Positions 9,837 through 21,576 of a DNA stretch of 31,240 nt are shown one piece after another. The stretch is taken from NCBI RefSeq assembly GCF_000485595.1, contig NW_014577187.1, positions 480,645-511,884 of the forward strand, read 5' to 3'. The notes under the pieces are model-generated. The model had not been told where the DNA came from and did not search any database. It saw only the letters and a program-made list of their open reading frames with translations. This stretch comes from Priapulus caudatus. Lineage: Eukaryota; Priapulida; Priapulimorpha; Priapulimorphida; Priapulidae. A program made the position numbers and the translations under genes. Each line of letters starts with the position of its first letter. Position 1 is the first letter of the stretch.

Positions 9837-10025
9837 AGCACACACACACACGCACGCGCACACACACGCGCCCACACACGCAGCACACACACACACACAC
9901 ACAGCACACACACACACACACCACAACAGCACACACACAACACACACACGCACACACACCACGCACACCACACACGCACCACGCACTGCACGCACGCAAC
10001 GCACAGCACGCACGCGCACACACAC
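9837..10025. repeat. Long imperfect (CA)n array
   Basis: About 190 bp of CACACA with scattered GCAC, CCAC and AGCA interruptions. The overlapping open frames are low complexity. Confidence 0.95.
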
Positions 10026-10567
10026 AATGACACAGCCACTCTCATCCGCGTTAGGTCTATTAGAAGCGACATCCTTTCCCAACATTTCATTAACTAGGTC
10101 CACGCTCGACAGGACTGTAGCAACCCACGTCCAGCATTGACACAACACCCGCCTTTCTCGTTACACCACGCGCCACGCAAGACAAACACGTGACAATGAC
10201 TAGGCGTTTTATGCCAAGGTACTCTCTCTTTTGTTTGCTCTGCAGTGCTATGCAGTCAAATTTCCCTACTCGGCAACTGGACTATGCAGCAACCGCCCCC
10301 CATTGAACAGTAAGGGCAAACCTGTGGCACACGCAGTAACAGTACTATACGCATATTAAAATACGAGCTGATTTATGCTGTCGATGCTTTCGCGTTATCC
10401 TAGGCTATTATCTATAATTGTTATATAAGTATATATAGTTTTTATCAAGATCAACATCAACTATTATCTACTCTCGTTTATAACATTTATTCGGGTGGCA
10501 CCTATATCCTATATATCAAGAGCGTATTTAAAGAAGGTTAATTCCTTCTTAATACGCCTTTTGTATA
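10026..10567. other. Anonymous sequence, no gene recognised
   Basis: A short perfect hairpin AAGAAGG/CCTTCTT lies near 10530-10552. Otherwise nothing supportable. Confidence 0.45.
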
Positions 10568-10621
10568 TGTGTGTGTGCGTGCGTGCGTGCGTGCTGCGTG
10601 CGTGCGTGCGTGCGTGCGTGC

Positions 10622-10705
<84 letters not shown>
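10568..10705. repeat. Compound (GTGC)n-(GA)n microsatellite
   Basis: GTGTGC and GCGTGCGT units change abruptly into about 72 bp of uninterrupted (GA)n ending at 10705. Confidence 0.95.
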
Positions 10706-10711
<6 letters not shown>

Positions 10712-11440
10712 TACATGGTTATGGACAATCGAATATGTTATTGGTGTAAACCCCGGTTTTCGATTGCCACTAAAAAGAGGACATGTATACGAGATTCAAT
10801 AAGATGTTCTATAGATTCTATGTCACTTTTTGTGCGTGTGCTGTGATCCTGCGTGCGTGCATGTGTGAGCGTATTTATTTCATATACGGTTGCACACGTT
10901 ACACATTGTAATTGGGCTATAAGCATGTCACGTGCTAATAAATAAAACCAAATGCTGTACTGAAAATCAATGTTGCCTCACTGAGCATCAGTGCCCCCTA
11001 GCATAAACAGTATTAAAACTGATTGCTTGCCTCCACGATGTGCGAAAAAGGAAGACTGAACCAGTAGACGGCGCAGTATATAACATATCTGATTCTGGGT
11101 AAAAAGTAGGCTAATAGTAAAAAAAAAAATTCACGCAATTTTTAAATTTCTTTGGCACACCTTTAATTAATAACGTTTCGCCATACGATACGGCATATAA
11201 TTATCCACCGTTTTTTGTTGATTACTAGTGGTGAAGGCCATCGTTTGTTTAAATGCTGTAACGCATAAGTCTATCTCTCAGCATTGTGACTACGAATAAT
11301 TAGTGATAAGTGTTACTGAATGACTAATCATGTAATGTTGACTTACGCGTTTATTGAGGTACGCCAATATATCATAAGTAAACCTAAGACTACAACACAA
11401 CACAGACAAACACACACAAATATATATATATAGATATATA
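10706..11440. other. Anonymous sequence, no gene recognised
   Basis: AT-rich. It holds one CTCF-like motif (listed separately) and a TGCCCCCTAGCA phrase at 10992-11003 that matches only the CTCF core. Confidence 0.45.
11061..11074 (+). promoter_or_regulatory. CTCF-like motif
   Basis: CCAGTAGACGGCGC, one mismatch (ninth position) from the CTCF core CCASYAGRKGGCRS. Confidence 0.35.
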
Positions 11441-11488
11441 TCAGGATTTAATAAAAGACGACAAATTTTGTCTTTTTTTAACTCCTGA
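11441..11488. mobile_element. 48-bp TCAGGA-type hairpin element
   Basis: TCAGGATTTAATAAAAGACG faces the complement of TTAACTCCTGA at the right, with a GACAAA/TTTGTC core. One arm has drifted. It is flanked by TATA-rich DNA, so a target duplication (TATA) cannot be delimited. Confidence 0.6.
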
Positions 11489-11502
11489 TATAATATATAT
11501 TA

Positions 11503-11550
11503 TATAGAGAGAGAGAAGAGAGAAGAGAAGAGAGAGAAGAGAGAAGAGAA

Positions 11551-11583
<33 letters not shown>

Positions 11584-11700
11584 CGGAGAGAGGAGCGAGA
11601 GAGAGAGAGAGAGAGAGAGAGAAGACGAGAGAGAAGCGAAAGAGAGAGAGATAGATAGAAACATAGATTATAGATAGATAGATAGATAGACAGATAGGCA
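11503..11700. repeat. (GA)n / (GATA)n microsatellite
   Basis: Imperfect GAGA and AGAAG runs change into GATA/TAGA tetranucleotides from about 11650. Confidence 0.9.
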
Positions 11701-12340
11701 GACAGATATAGAATGATAGCATGCTACCACTATTTAGCAAGGTTACAGAGAGTTTATCAAAGTACACACTAGTTGTGGCTATAATGCAAGCAGCGCGCCC
11801 AGCAGTCAGCCGAGAAACGGGAAGGCGAGCTATAGGTAACCCACCAAATCCATACGATTTATTCGTCCAGTATTTAATGCAAACAACGGCGTATGACCTT
11901 GTTAGCAGTCATATTCACCAGCATCTCAGCACACGCACCGCACGCACGCAGCACGCACGCACGCCCACTGCCCGATGTCACCAAACAGTCGTGCCCTACT
12001 TTACTTTTCAGTGTCAAGACCTTGCCACCTGTTCAATGTAAACAGATACACGCTACGCCTGACATACCATAGGTGCACTGCATAGCGGCCTTACTAGATA
12101 TATCTAGTAGCCGTGGCGAAACTACGCCACAAACGCTTTCGCTTTACTGATGAGACTCGTGTGTATGTTATAATGGCTATGATATGTTGAAGCAAATTAA
12201 TAAAATCTATGCCTACTTAAACGCAACACCTGATTCAACAGAAGTATCATAATTATAGACTCATGATATAGATAGATACTCCTGATCTCAACACACGTCT
12301 GAAACCGACCAACACTGGGAGGCATCCGACTACTGATACC
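11701..12340. other. Anonymous sequence with a short palindrome
   Basis: An 18-bp perfect palindrome around CTAGATATATCTAG lies at 12092-12109. A lone half of the hairpin family (ACTCCTGATC) lies near 12277-12286. The open frame at 11721-12041 has no recognisable domain. Confidence 0.45.
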
Positions 12341-12344
12341 AACC

Positions 12345-12455
12345 CCAACACACACACGCACACACACACACACACGCACACACACCACACACACACCAAC
12401 TTCACACAGTACAACAGGCACACAACACACACACAACACACGCACGCACAGCACT
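12345..12455. repeat. (CA)n microsatellite
   Basis: An imperfect CACACA array with AACA and GCAC interruptions. Confidence 0.9.
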
Positions 12456-13061
12456 GCACGCACATGCAACCACACCAAACAATGTCCCCGGGACACACAC
12501 ACACCAAGTCAGGTTACCACGAACAAAACGTTGTAATGAACAAACGCATTTTGGCGTGCAAATATACAGATAATGCTTGACAAACGGAAGATTTATAACT
12601 GACTTCTGCCCGCACCATAGATAGCGTCAGTTATAGTCAGGTGATTGCACAGATACTGAATGTTTACTCTCGTCAGTAACGTTGCGGCGTAAGATAGCTC
12701 TGCGGTCTAATTTTAGATTAAAGGTGCCACTTCCTTTACCACATTTAAAGCCTGGTGGCATTCACACAAGCACCGTACATGTGGTTATCGCGCAGTAAAC
12801 CGAGGGGTGGTCCTGCCTTTTTGCCGTAAAGCATGTTTTATGAAAACGAAAAAAAACGATGTTGGCCCTGCTAACAGTAACCCAATACTCAATTCTTAGC
12901 CTAAAACTAACCCTAATCCAAACGTGTCAAACCTTAGTCAGAGAGTAAATTCTACGCAACGTGTCTTGGTCTTTCTAAATTCTAGGCAACCATAACCATT
13001 GCACCGCAAGAACAATACTCAATATTTCATAGACCATCATGTAAGCCGGTGTCATATTATA
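12456..13061. other. Anonymous sequence, no gene recognised
   Basis: It includes degenerate telomere-like phrases (CCTAAAACTAACCCTAATCC near 12900-12919). Two AATACTCAAT phrases, at about 12886 and 13015, bracket this stretch. Confidence 0.45.
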
Positions 13062-13105
13062 TCAGGAGTGTATAATAGGTATATAATCCTATTATACACT
13101 CCTGA
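13062..13105. mobile_element. 44-bp TCAGGAG hairpin element with TTATA target duplication
   Basis: The arm TCAGGAGTGTATAATAGG is mirrored by CCTATTATACACTCCTGA with a short AT loop. Flanking direct repeats TTATA lie at 13057-13061 and 13106-13110. Confidence 0.75.
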
Positions 13106-13205
13106 TTATATAGTGCTACCCATTATATAGCGCTACCCAACGTATACGCATGCGCAGACGTAAACATTCAACAGAACCATGATTTTCTGCATCCCGTGCT
13201 TGGAT

Positions 13206-13268
13206 TACTGTACTGTACTGTACTGTGATTTGTTGTTGTTGTGATTAGGATTAGGGTTAGGGTTGGAA
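13206..13268. repeat. (ACTGT)n followed by telomere-like TTAGGG tract
   Basis: About four ACTGT units precede GATTAGGATTAGGGTTAGGG at about 13242-13265. Interstitial telomere-like DNA of this kind recurs at 16.3, 18.0, 18.8 and 19.3 kb. Confidence 0.8.
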
Positions 13269-13269
13269 G

Positions 13270-14550
13270 ATACATAGGTAGCGTCATATCATAGGTAGCA
13301 TGGTTTCACGGGCGTGTGTATTATATTCTGCACCCGGGATGCACAATATAATGGGGATGCAATCGCTCACGCTACACCGGCAGCAAGATAATGTTTCGAA
13401 ACGACAGATAGGGTCAAGATAGGGTCAAGATTCTTGATAGGGTCGATTCGTTTATCGAAAAAAATCGTTTTTATCTCCATTGATAAGTATATATAGAAAT
13501 ACGTAAATCCGTCTCTACTACCCTCGCTACCTACACTACTCTCGTTAGCGGCTGGTCTATAAGGATTCGATCACACTCAGTTATTCATATTACCATGAAT
13601 ATAGAAAATTAATTATTCATAAAATCTTGATATTACCTTCTGATATTACCCAGTCGAATATAGGCAGATAATGTGTGCCCAGAATAACAAGATCGTTACA
13701 CTGTCGCAATACCGAACAAGAAACATGCACAAAAATATAGTTTCCCCCGAATAATGTAACTGACAGTTTCGAGATGTAACCTATGTTTAGACACGCGCAG
13801 AATTAAGACAACACACAGCGTACATCCACACACGACATCGGTGCGCGAAATTAGCGCTATTTTGCCGCCGGCCGCCGGTTTAACCCCCCATATAATCAGT
13901 CTACTTGGCCTATTTAAAATGTTGCCTATCCTGACTAGTTTTTACTTAGTGACTACTAAGAGGTAAATCATGTTCCAGCAATTCCTGTCAAACAAGTAGA
14001 ACTCCACTGATAGCAATGAAATACTGAAATACTACGAGTATGCCTAATAAACACAAAGCTAATACTTTTATCAATAACAGAATAAATTGAATGAAAGTGT
14101 CAATGACACTGTAGCTCACCACAAAAAAGGACACAAATGAATGAGTAAGAAGAAGTCAGTTTTAATTGAGCAACCATCGACATACATTATAGAAACGATT
14201 GCCATCAAACAACCAAAATGAATCACAATTTGTGACCGTAGATGGCGCTATACCCGCTTTGTAGCGATGGCGCTTGAAATAAATAGGTTATGCTGCGTTC
14301 CGACATGTTTTGTAAATCTTTACTCTAATATCGGCAGAGTGGAGAGGAAATACCAATTTTGCATTAAAGATATTGTCAATGAAATCTTGTAAAACGAACC
14401 AGACGAGTGTGACACCACAGACTGTTTGTGTTTATATAATATGCTATATAATTGCCAAACCCTACCTAATTTGCATAATTTTTTTTTTAATATCAAAACC
14501 CCTAGCCCTTATTCATTCACATACCAAAAATGAGCAAAATCCGTTGAACC
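13270..14550. other. Anonymous sequence, no gene recognised
   Basis: AT-rich intergenic-looking DNA. At 14235-14248 the phrase ACCGTAGATGGCGC matches the CTCF core with two mismatches. The short frame at 14373-14558 has no recognisable features. Confidence 0.45.
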
Positions 14551-14554
14551 TGAA

Positions 14555-14818
14555 CTGACTAATGGCAATTCCCATTTTTGCCAAAAAATTGCCGTGGCTC
14601 GAAAGTACGTCGACTGGCGTGCTTCAAAATAGGACGTTCCATATGGGAGCATAGCAGTAACAACTACACCCAATTTCAAACATGTGGGTCAAACGGTTCC
14701 TGAGTTATCGTTGACCGAAACCAAATGTTGACGGACGGACGGACGGACGGACGGACGTACGACGGACGACGACCCATGGCAATAGCTCAACTTGACGATG
14801 TCAAGGTGAGCTAACAAA
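14555..14818. repeat. Dispersed-repeat tail with (GGAC)n and terminal hairpin
   Basis: A unique-looking stretch runs into (GGAC)n from about 14731. The tract ends with a hairpin: TAGCTCAACTTGAC (14783-14796) pairs with GTCAAGGTGAGCTA (14800-14813) across a GAT loop, one mismatch. A (GACG)n tract followed by an AATAGCTCA...TGAGCTAA hairpin resembles ends I recall from repeats dispersed in marine invertebrate genomes. The element class is unknown to me, and the 5' boundary is a guess. Confidence 0.5.
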
Positions 14819-15028
14819 ATTAAGGGCCTGTTCAATTTGTCTAAGGGCCAGTTTAAAATTTTGGGTGGGCCTGTTCACATTTTGGCTAATTTCACGCCCT
14901 GCAACAAGCACAGTCTGTATCTCTACACAACGATACGGTGCATATTCATAAACTACATATATATAAATTGTATATCCACACATAACATACACAGTGTACA
15001 TGATAACATATACAGTGTACATAACATA

Positions 15029-15069
15029 TCAGGAGTTAATAATGACAATTTGTCATTATTAACTCCTGG
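15029..15069. mobile_element. 41-bp TCAGGAG hairpin element with ACATA target duplication
   Basis: TCAGGAGTTAATAATGACA is mirrored by TGTCATTATTAACTCCTGG. The last base is G rather than A, the only mismatch. Perfect 5-bp direct repeats ACATA lie at 15024-15028 and 15070-15074. Because ACATA is not a simple AT run, this copy best defines the 5-bp duplication. Confidence 0.8.
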
Positions 15070-15425
15070 ACATATGTATAACCATCTAAACTTCGTAACA
15101 CGTTCGTGTATGGTATAACTATGCAAAACGTGAACAATGTGACAATGTATACTCTTATACAATACACATAAAATGTATATATGCAAACACAGAATACACA
15201 ATACACTGCATACAAAAGGTATATATATATTCATGTACAACATGTTCGACTTGGGTTGTATATGTCGGTTCTATAGGAATCTTTGCGACTGCCACATATT
15301 CGATTTTATTGCCAGTTTTTCTCGTGTGTCGTAAGAATTGCAGAGGTATTTGGTTTCAAATTTAAACCAACTAGAGTTGCACGAACGCACAACTGTCAGT
15401 CGCTTGAAAATAATTACTTCTATTA

Positions 15426-15456
15426 TATAGGGATAGTTCCCTATTATCTACTCCTG
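15426..15456. mobile_element. Truncated hairpin element, one arm intact
   Basis: TCCCTATTATCTACTCCTG (15438-15456) matches the outer right arm of the long foldback at 22759-23359. The left side retains only ATAGGGA before decaying. Confidence 0.55.
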
Positions 15457-15810
15457 CTTCTATCAATCTGCAAGGTTCCAGTCAGGTTCAGTCACGTTTC
15501 AGTCCAGTCAGGTTCTAGGCAGAGCTTGCGATATCATGGCTTTGATCACGCCATAAAAACTTGATACCGATGACTGTACAGCCGTGACCAATGTTTGAGT
15601 TTATGGTGTAATGTACCTAGTATTTCACATTAATTCCCAATATTACGGTACTAACATGTTCCATAAAAATGTGCTCAGAAAACGTGAGATTAGAACTTTC
15701 AAAAATTACGACAAATTTTCCGAGTTCCCCATTACAAAATTGGAACTGCATTCCGTGAAAAGATTTTTCGACCAAAAGTATTACGAGCACAATTATGAAT
15801 ACAGGCAAAT
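15457..15810. other. Anonymous sequence with an unassigned open frame
   Basis: A 73-codon plus-strand frame at 15611-15832 is rich in Lys, Phe and Tyr and runs into the hairpin at 15811. I recognise no domain. It could be a fragment of a transposon-encoded protein or chance. Confidence 0.3.
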
Positions 15811-15921
15811 ATCTTTTATCCTGGCAGTGTGATCATTACATTAAATTCAATATTAAATCAATGGGTTTCATTGATTTAATATTGAATTTAATGTAATGAT
15901 CACACTGCCAGGATAAAAGAT
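15811..15921. mobile_element. 111-bp perfect hairpin (MITE-like)
   Basis: Arms of 53 bp, beginning ATCTTTTATCCTGGCAGTG, are perfectly complementary by eye and separated by a 5-nt loop (GGTTT). Perfect pairing implies a recent insertion or inverted duplication. No target duplication was obvious at the borders. The ends do not carry TCAGGAG, so it belongs to another family. A transcript would give a long perfect duplex rather than a typical bulged pre-miRNA. Confidence 0.8.
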
Positions 15922-16284
15922 AAACAAAACAAGTGAATTTAAATCAGCAAAACTGTATTTGAGTGTGACATACTAAAAAGTGGTACAATGGAGAATGGGC
16001 TATAATTATTTGAATAGTGAGAGAGGGGCTCTATTAGCATTAGTATACATCTATGACATCCCCCTCGTGGCAAACAGTCCCCTTCAACGGTGCACATCAA
16101 CAATAAAGGTCAAATACAAGTCACAGTTATGACGCGCCCTGCTATACATTCCCATGCGTAAGGTAGAGGTGGAATTCGCCATAGGGGATGTATACCACGC
16201 TAAACCGGCTGAATCACCACGTAAATTGCTATCACTCATCTTGAATTAGAACGCGCACCAGAGACCATAGATATAACGCCCGTA
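15922..16284. other. Anonymous sequence, no gene recognised
   Basis: No coding or RNA feature recognised. Confidence 0.4.
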
Positions 16285-16438
16285 GGGTCTATGTCTCCTT
16301 GACCTCTGTTTGACCTGGCTCGTTTAGCTATTTCTGACTAACCCTAACCCTAACCATATCAGATAGTTACCAGGGTTAGAGTTAGTCAGAAATAGCTAAA
16401 CGAGCCAGGTCAAACAGAGGTCAGGGAGACATAGACCT
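16285..16438. mobile_element. Foldback with telomere-like CCCTAA repeats at its centre
   Basis: Arms of about 64 bp (16285-16348 and 16375-16438) start AGGGTCTATGTCTCC, contain GACCTCTGTTTGACCTGGC, and end in ACTAACCCTAAC. The loop is 26 nt. The arm end plus loop (16338-16375) is the exact complement of 18784-18821 in the repeat at 18750. That module reads CCCTGGTAACTATCTGATAT followed by GG(TTAGGG)n. Confidence 0.75.
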
Positions 16439-16928
16439 TATCTGCATAGATAACAGATATGTCAGCCATACCTTCTTGATGCAGGTTTTAGTTTTACTGA
16501 TCATTAGAAAAAGTTTACAATACTTGGCCAGGCCACAAATCAATTGGGGTATATAAGTTAACTATAAGCAACATCCTTGTTTCAAAGGAGGCACTTTGGC
16601 ATTACCGTTCATATATAAGAAATAAGCATAATTATAATATAAATTTTGTATAAGATACAATACTGCAACTCAACACAGAGTAGGTTATCTGATCTGTACT
16701 GGGTTACATTATTGTATCTTATTTAGTATATATGCAGCAGATAGCCGCACTAGTTTACTTAAGCTACACTAAAATGCCACCATATAACGTTCAAATGTTT
16801 AAATAACTAAGTTTCAGCACTTGAGCAGTTTTTTGCTCAAGTGCTGCCAATGAAAAGTGTATGCAAGTTCGTGACGTTTTTCAGTAGCTTTGCAAAACAC
16901 AGCACTATTGTGAACACATATTATATTA
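16439..16928. other. Anonymous sequence with small hairpins
   Basis: A 13-bp perfect stem CAGCACTTGAGCA/TGCTCAAGTGCTG with a 6-nt loop lies at 16815-16846. AAGATACAAT (near 16650) has an inverted copy near 16714. No gene was recognised. Confidence 0.45.
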
Positions 16929-16980
16929 TCAGGAGCTAATAATGACAAATTGTCATTAATTTGTCATTATTAGCTCCTGA
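16929..16980. mobile_element. 52-bp TCAGGAG hairpin element with TATTA target duplication
   Basis: TCAGGAGCTAATAATGACAA pairs perfectly with its mirror ending ATTAGCTCCTGA. Direct repeats TATTA lie at 16924-16928 and 16981-16985. The arm is closely related to the copy at 15029. Confidence 0.8.
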
Positions 16981-16985
16981 TATTA

Positions 16986-17782
16986 TGTAGAATGTGTAAA
17001 TTCTCTTACTGAATGTGCTATACTATTAGTATTTGCCACAAATTCTGTAGGACAATAGAATTATTAATCCCGCAATACACTATACTAGTAAAACTATTAT
17101 CACCAGCATATACTGTTCGTTTGTTTTACGGATTGCATTGGATGTCCAAATAATTCACTACTACTGCACTGCATAAACTTTTCAGAATATGTAAAGATAT
17201 TGAGTCATTGACTAAACCGAATGACAATCATATGGTAATATGGTACACTTCTTATTACATAGCAAAAGCCTATATGCACACTGTTGGTGGTCGGGTGTAC
17301 TTGCACCATACTACGGGAGTTCAACCCACAGTAAATTATATAAACCGCAACAGTCATATATATGACGGTTTTTGCAAATCATTAATTATCTACCTACTCG
17401 CACTGGATATTTGTGCTTTTGCATCACATGTACTTATCATTCTTAGACACAAATGCCTGTGTACAAGATTTTAGACATTTGTACTTTTAGCTGCTTTAAT
17501 CGGAGATCAGCAAAAGCTAAACTTCATAAAAACGAATACACATGCACTTGGGGTTATATCATTCTATGCTTTTGATAAATGGTACTTGCAGTATAAACGT
17601 CCAGGGAGAGCATAAGAATATATGAGCGAACCTACATGTTATATAAATAACAGTGAATGAGACCTCAACTTGCTCATTTTACGTACAGCTAGAGTTGATA
17701 GATAGGGACCAAATGCTGAAACATGCAGGTGCAGGCGAAGCATTGTTTGTACTATGTACAGGTGCATGCTTCACGTAGGCCA
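16986..17782. other. Anonymous sequence, no gene recognised
   Basis: AT-rich. The 88-codon plus-strand frame at 17208-17474 has no recognisable domain. Confidence 0.4.
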
Positions 17783-18372
17783 TAATAAAAATATTGTTTG
17801 TTTGCCCTCACCCGACGAACCCGGCAAAAAGCGGAACCCGACTCAAAAAAATTGTATTGAATCTTCCAATTGTACCTTTTACACAATTGTATCACTGTAC
17901 ATTATATAACTCTGCTAGCAATAATTATTATAAGCTCATAGGCGTCTATGTGCCCCAGGGTACTGCCCGGAACATACCCTGGTCACTATTTTGATATGGT
18001 TAACCTAGGGTTAGGATTAGGATTAGGGTTAGGGTTAGCGGTTAGGGAGTAGGGCGTAGGCACTCCCTCAGACTCCATTAGGGAGTAGGCGAGGTACCAG
18101 TCCAGCATATTAGATAGCTACCAGGCGTACGTTCCGGCAGTTACCCCGGGGACATAGCCTCTCAGCACTATTATCATGTACCAAGCAAAACAAACATTCA
18201 ACACATAAAAGGTATCGCCACACAAGCACATCCCGAGCATGTAGACAACATGCTGAATTTAGATGCTGATAAAGTTTATTAAGACCTCCCTCGGCAAAAT
18301 AAAAAGAAGCCTTACCACCCTCCAAACTTTTCAGCCGAGTCGGGTTAGGGCCAAACAAAGATTTTTTTAATT
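17783..18372. mobile_element. Composite inverted-repeat element carrying TTAGGG-like repeats
   Basis: Outer diverged inverted arms: TTTGTTTGCCCTCACCCGAC near 17795 faces the complement of TTTGTTTGGCCCTAACCCGA near 18340-18360. Nested within is a second inverted pair, 17940-17999 against 18106-18160, built around GTCTATGT-CCCC and GGAACATACCCTGG. Its centre (about 18002-18058) is a run of TTAGGA/TTAGGG units and GGGAGTAGG phrases. The inner pair is homologous to the repeats at 16285 and 18750. The outer boundaries are approximate. Confidence 0.6.
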
Positions 18373-18749
18373 GTGGCCCCGTAATGGGAAGTAGATACAA
18401 AAAGTAACCCAAACAGACCTACTTGATTGTGTTACATTATTGATTGCATGTATGTGCGACAGGTACATGGTTCAGGTTCCTGTGTGGACAGGAGAGGCTG
18501 TGAAACATAGCATGTGCATACAGTTGATAAATATTTTAGGTGGTAGAGGTATCTCCTTTTTTAACCGGGCCGACGAAGAGAGGTTCTACGCGAGTTTAGG
18601 ACCTCGCCAATGTTGTTCGCAATATGTTACTAATCTAATCTCGGGGTGCTTAAACTAAGCTTGGGCCCACATTCAAATGAGGTGCACGTGTCACTACCGA
18701 CAGTACTGTTCACTATACACTACATATAAGTGACTCAGTATTGCTCATC
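18373..18749. other. Anonymous sequence, possibly repeat-derived
   Basis: The plus-strand stretch around 18538-18600 loosely resembles the complement of about 18270-18320 (shared GGTGGTA and CTTTTT-type phrases), suggesting an old inverted relationship. No gene was recognised. Confidence 0.3.
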
Positions 18750-18855
18750 TAGGTCTATGTACCCCAGGTACTGCCACAACATACCCTGGTAACTATCTGA
18801 TATGGTTAGGGTTAGGGTTAGCGGAGTAGGTGTAGGCGACTCCCTACTCGTAGGT
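18750..18855. repeat. Half-copy of the TTAGGG-bearing element
   Basis: GGTCTATGTACCCCAGGTAC, then CCCTGGTAACTATCTGATAT, leads into (TTAGGG)n and GCGGAGTAGGTGTAGG. It matches the left arm and centre of the repeat at 17940 and, inverted, the centre of the repeat at 16285. The opposite arm is missing. Confidence 0.7.
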
Positions 18856-18929
18856 CAACGGGGCTTTAGTTGAGCATACATTTTGCTTTAAGTGCTTTAT
18901 GCAAACACTACAGTACAGACTACAGTGTT

Positions 18930-18996
18930 TACTACTAGTAGTAGTACTACTCGCAGTACTACTACTAGTGCTACTACTACTACTACTACTAGTAAT
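18930..18996. repeat. (CTA)n trinucleotide repeat
   Basis: ACTACTAGTAGTAGTACTAC-type runs. Related TAG/TAA trinucleotides recur at 19130-19190 and 19513-19550, on either side of the next inverted-repeat element. Confidence 0.85.
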
Positions 18997-19190
18997 TAGT
19001 ATAACTCACCTAGCTAATAGTAATATACTAATAGCAATCACGTTCAAACGCGACGAATATTCATCTGAGTTTGAAGCTCCACCGACGCAGAACGGCGAGT
19101 GTAGAAACGAAGTAACTTCCTAACACAGATAATACTAATACGTAATACTAATAGTAATACTAGTAGTAGTATTAGTAATATTAATACACT

Positions 19191-19511
19191 TGCGGCTAGG
19201 GCCTGCATACCTCCCAACTCCCATTGGTTGATACAAATATAGTTAATTTTTTTAAATAAATTGTAATTTGTGTTAGGGTTAGGGTTACGGTTAAGGTTAG
19301 AGTTGGGGTTAGGGTAGCTCTAGTAACTATAGCCCGCGTACAGTTGCCCGCAGGTATGGCAGTGCCTGCAGGCCTGAGTAGAGCCAGGTACTAGAGCGAG
19401 GGTTAGGGTTAGGGTCGCAATGCACCATAAAAGTTTTATTAAAACAGGAGTTTCAGGCACATGATTTGTATCAACCAATGGGATTTGGGAGGTATGCAGG
19501 CCCTAGCTGCG
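19191..19511. mobile_element. Inverted-repeat element with internal TTAGGG-like tracts
   Basis: Arms of about 48 bp (19191-19239 and 19464-19511) contain CTAGGGCCTGCATACCTCCC and CCCATTGGTTGATACAAAT, with few mismatches. The interior has telomere-like tracts at about 19273-19315 and 19399-19416. Trinucleotide TAG/TAA DNA flanks both ends and extends the imperfect inverted symmetry. Confidence 0.7.
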
Positions 19512-19555
19512 AGTTACTAATAGTAATACTAGCTTACTAGTAATACTAGGCCTAC

Positions 19556-21576
<2,021 letters not shown>

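Noticed and set aside
15611-15832. Transposase-like open frame before the 111-bp hairpin
   Set aside because: The 73-residue Lys/Tyr-rich frame shows no catalytic motif or recognisable domain and ends inside the hairpin.
13242-19416. A true chromosome end because of TTAGGG repeats
   Set aside because: The tracts are short, degenerate, in both orientations, and flanked by unique DNA and by the FDX2 gene. They are interstitial and lie within inverted-repeat elements.
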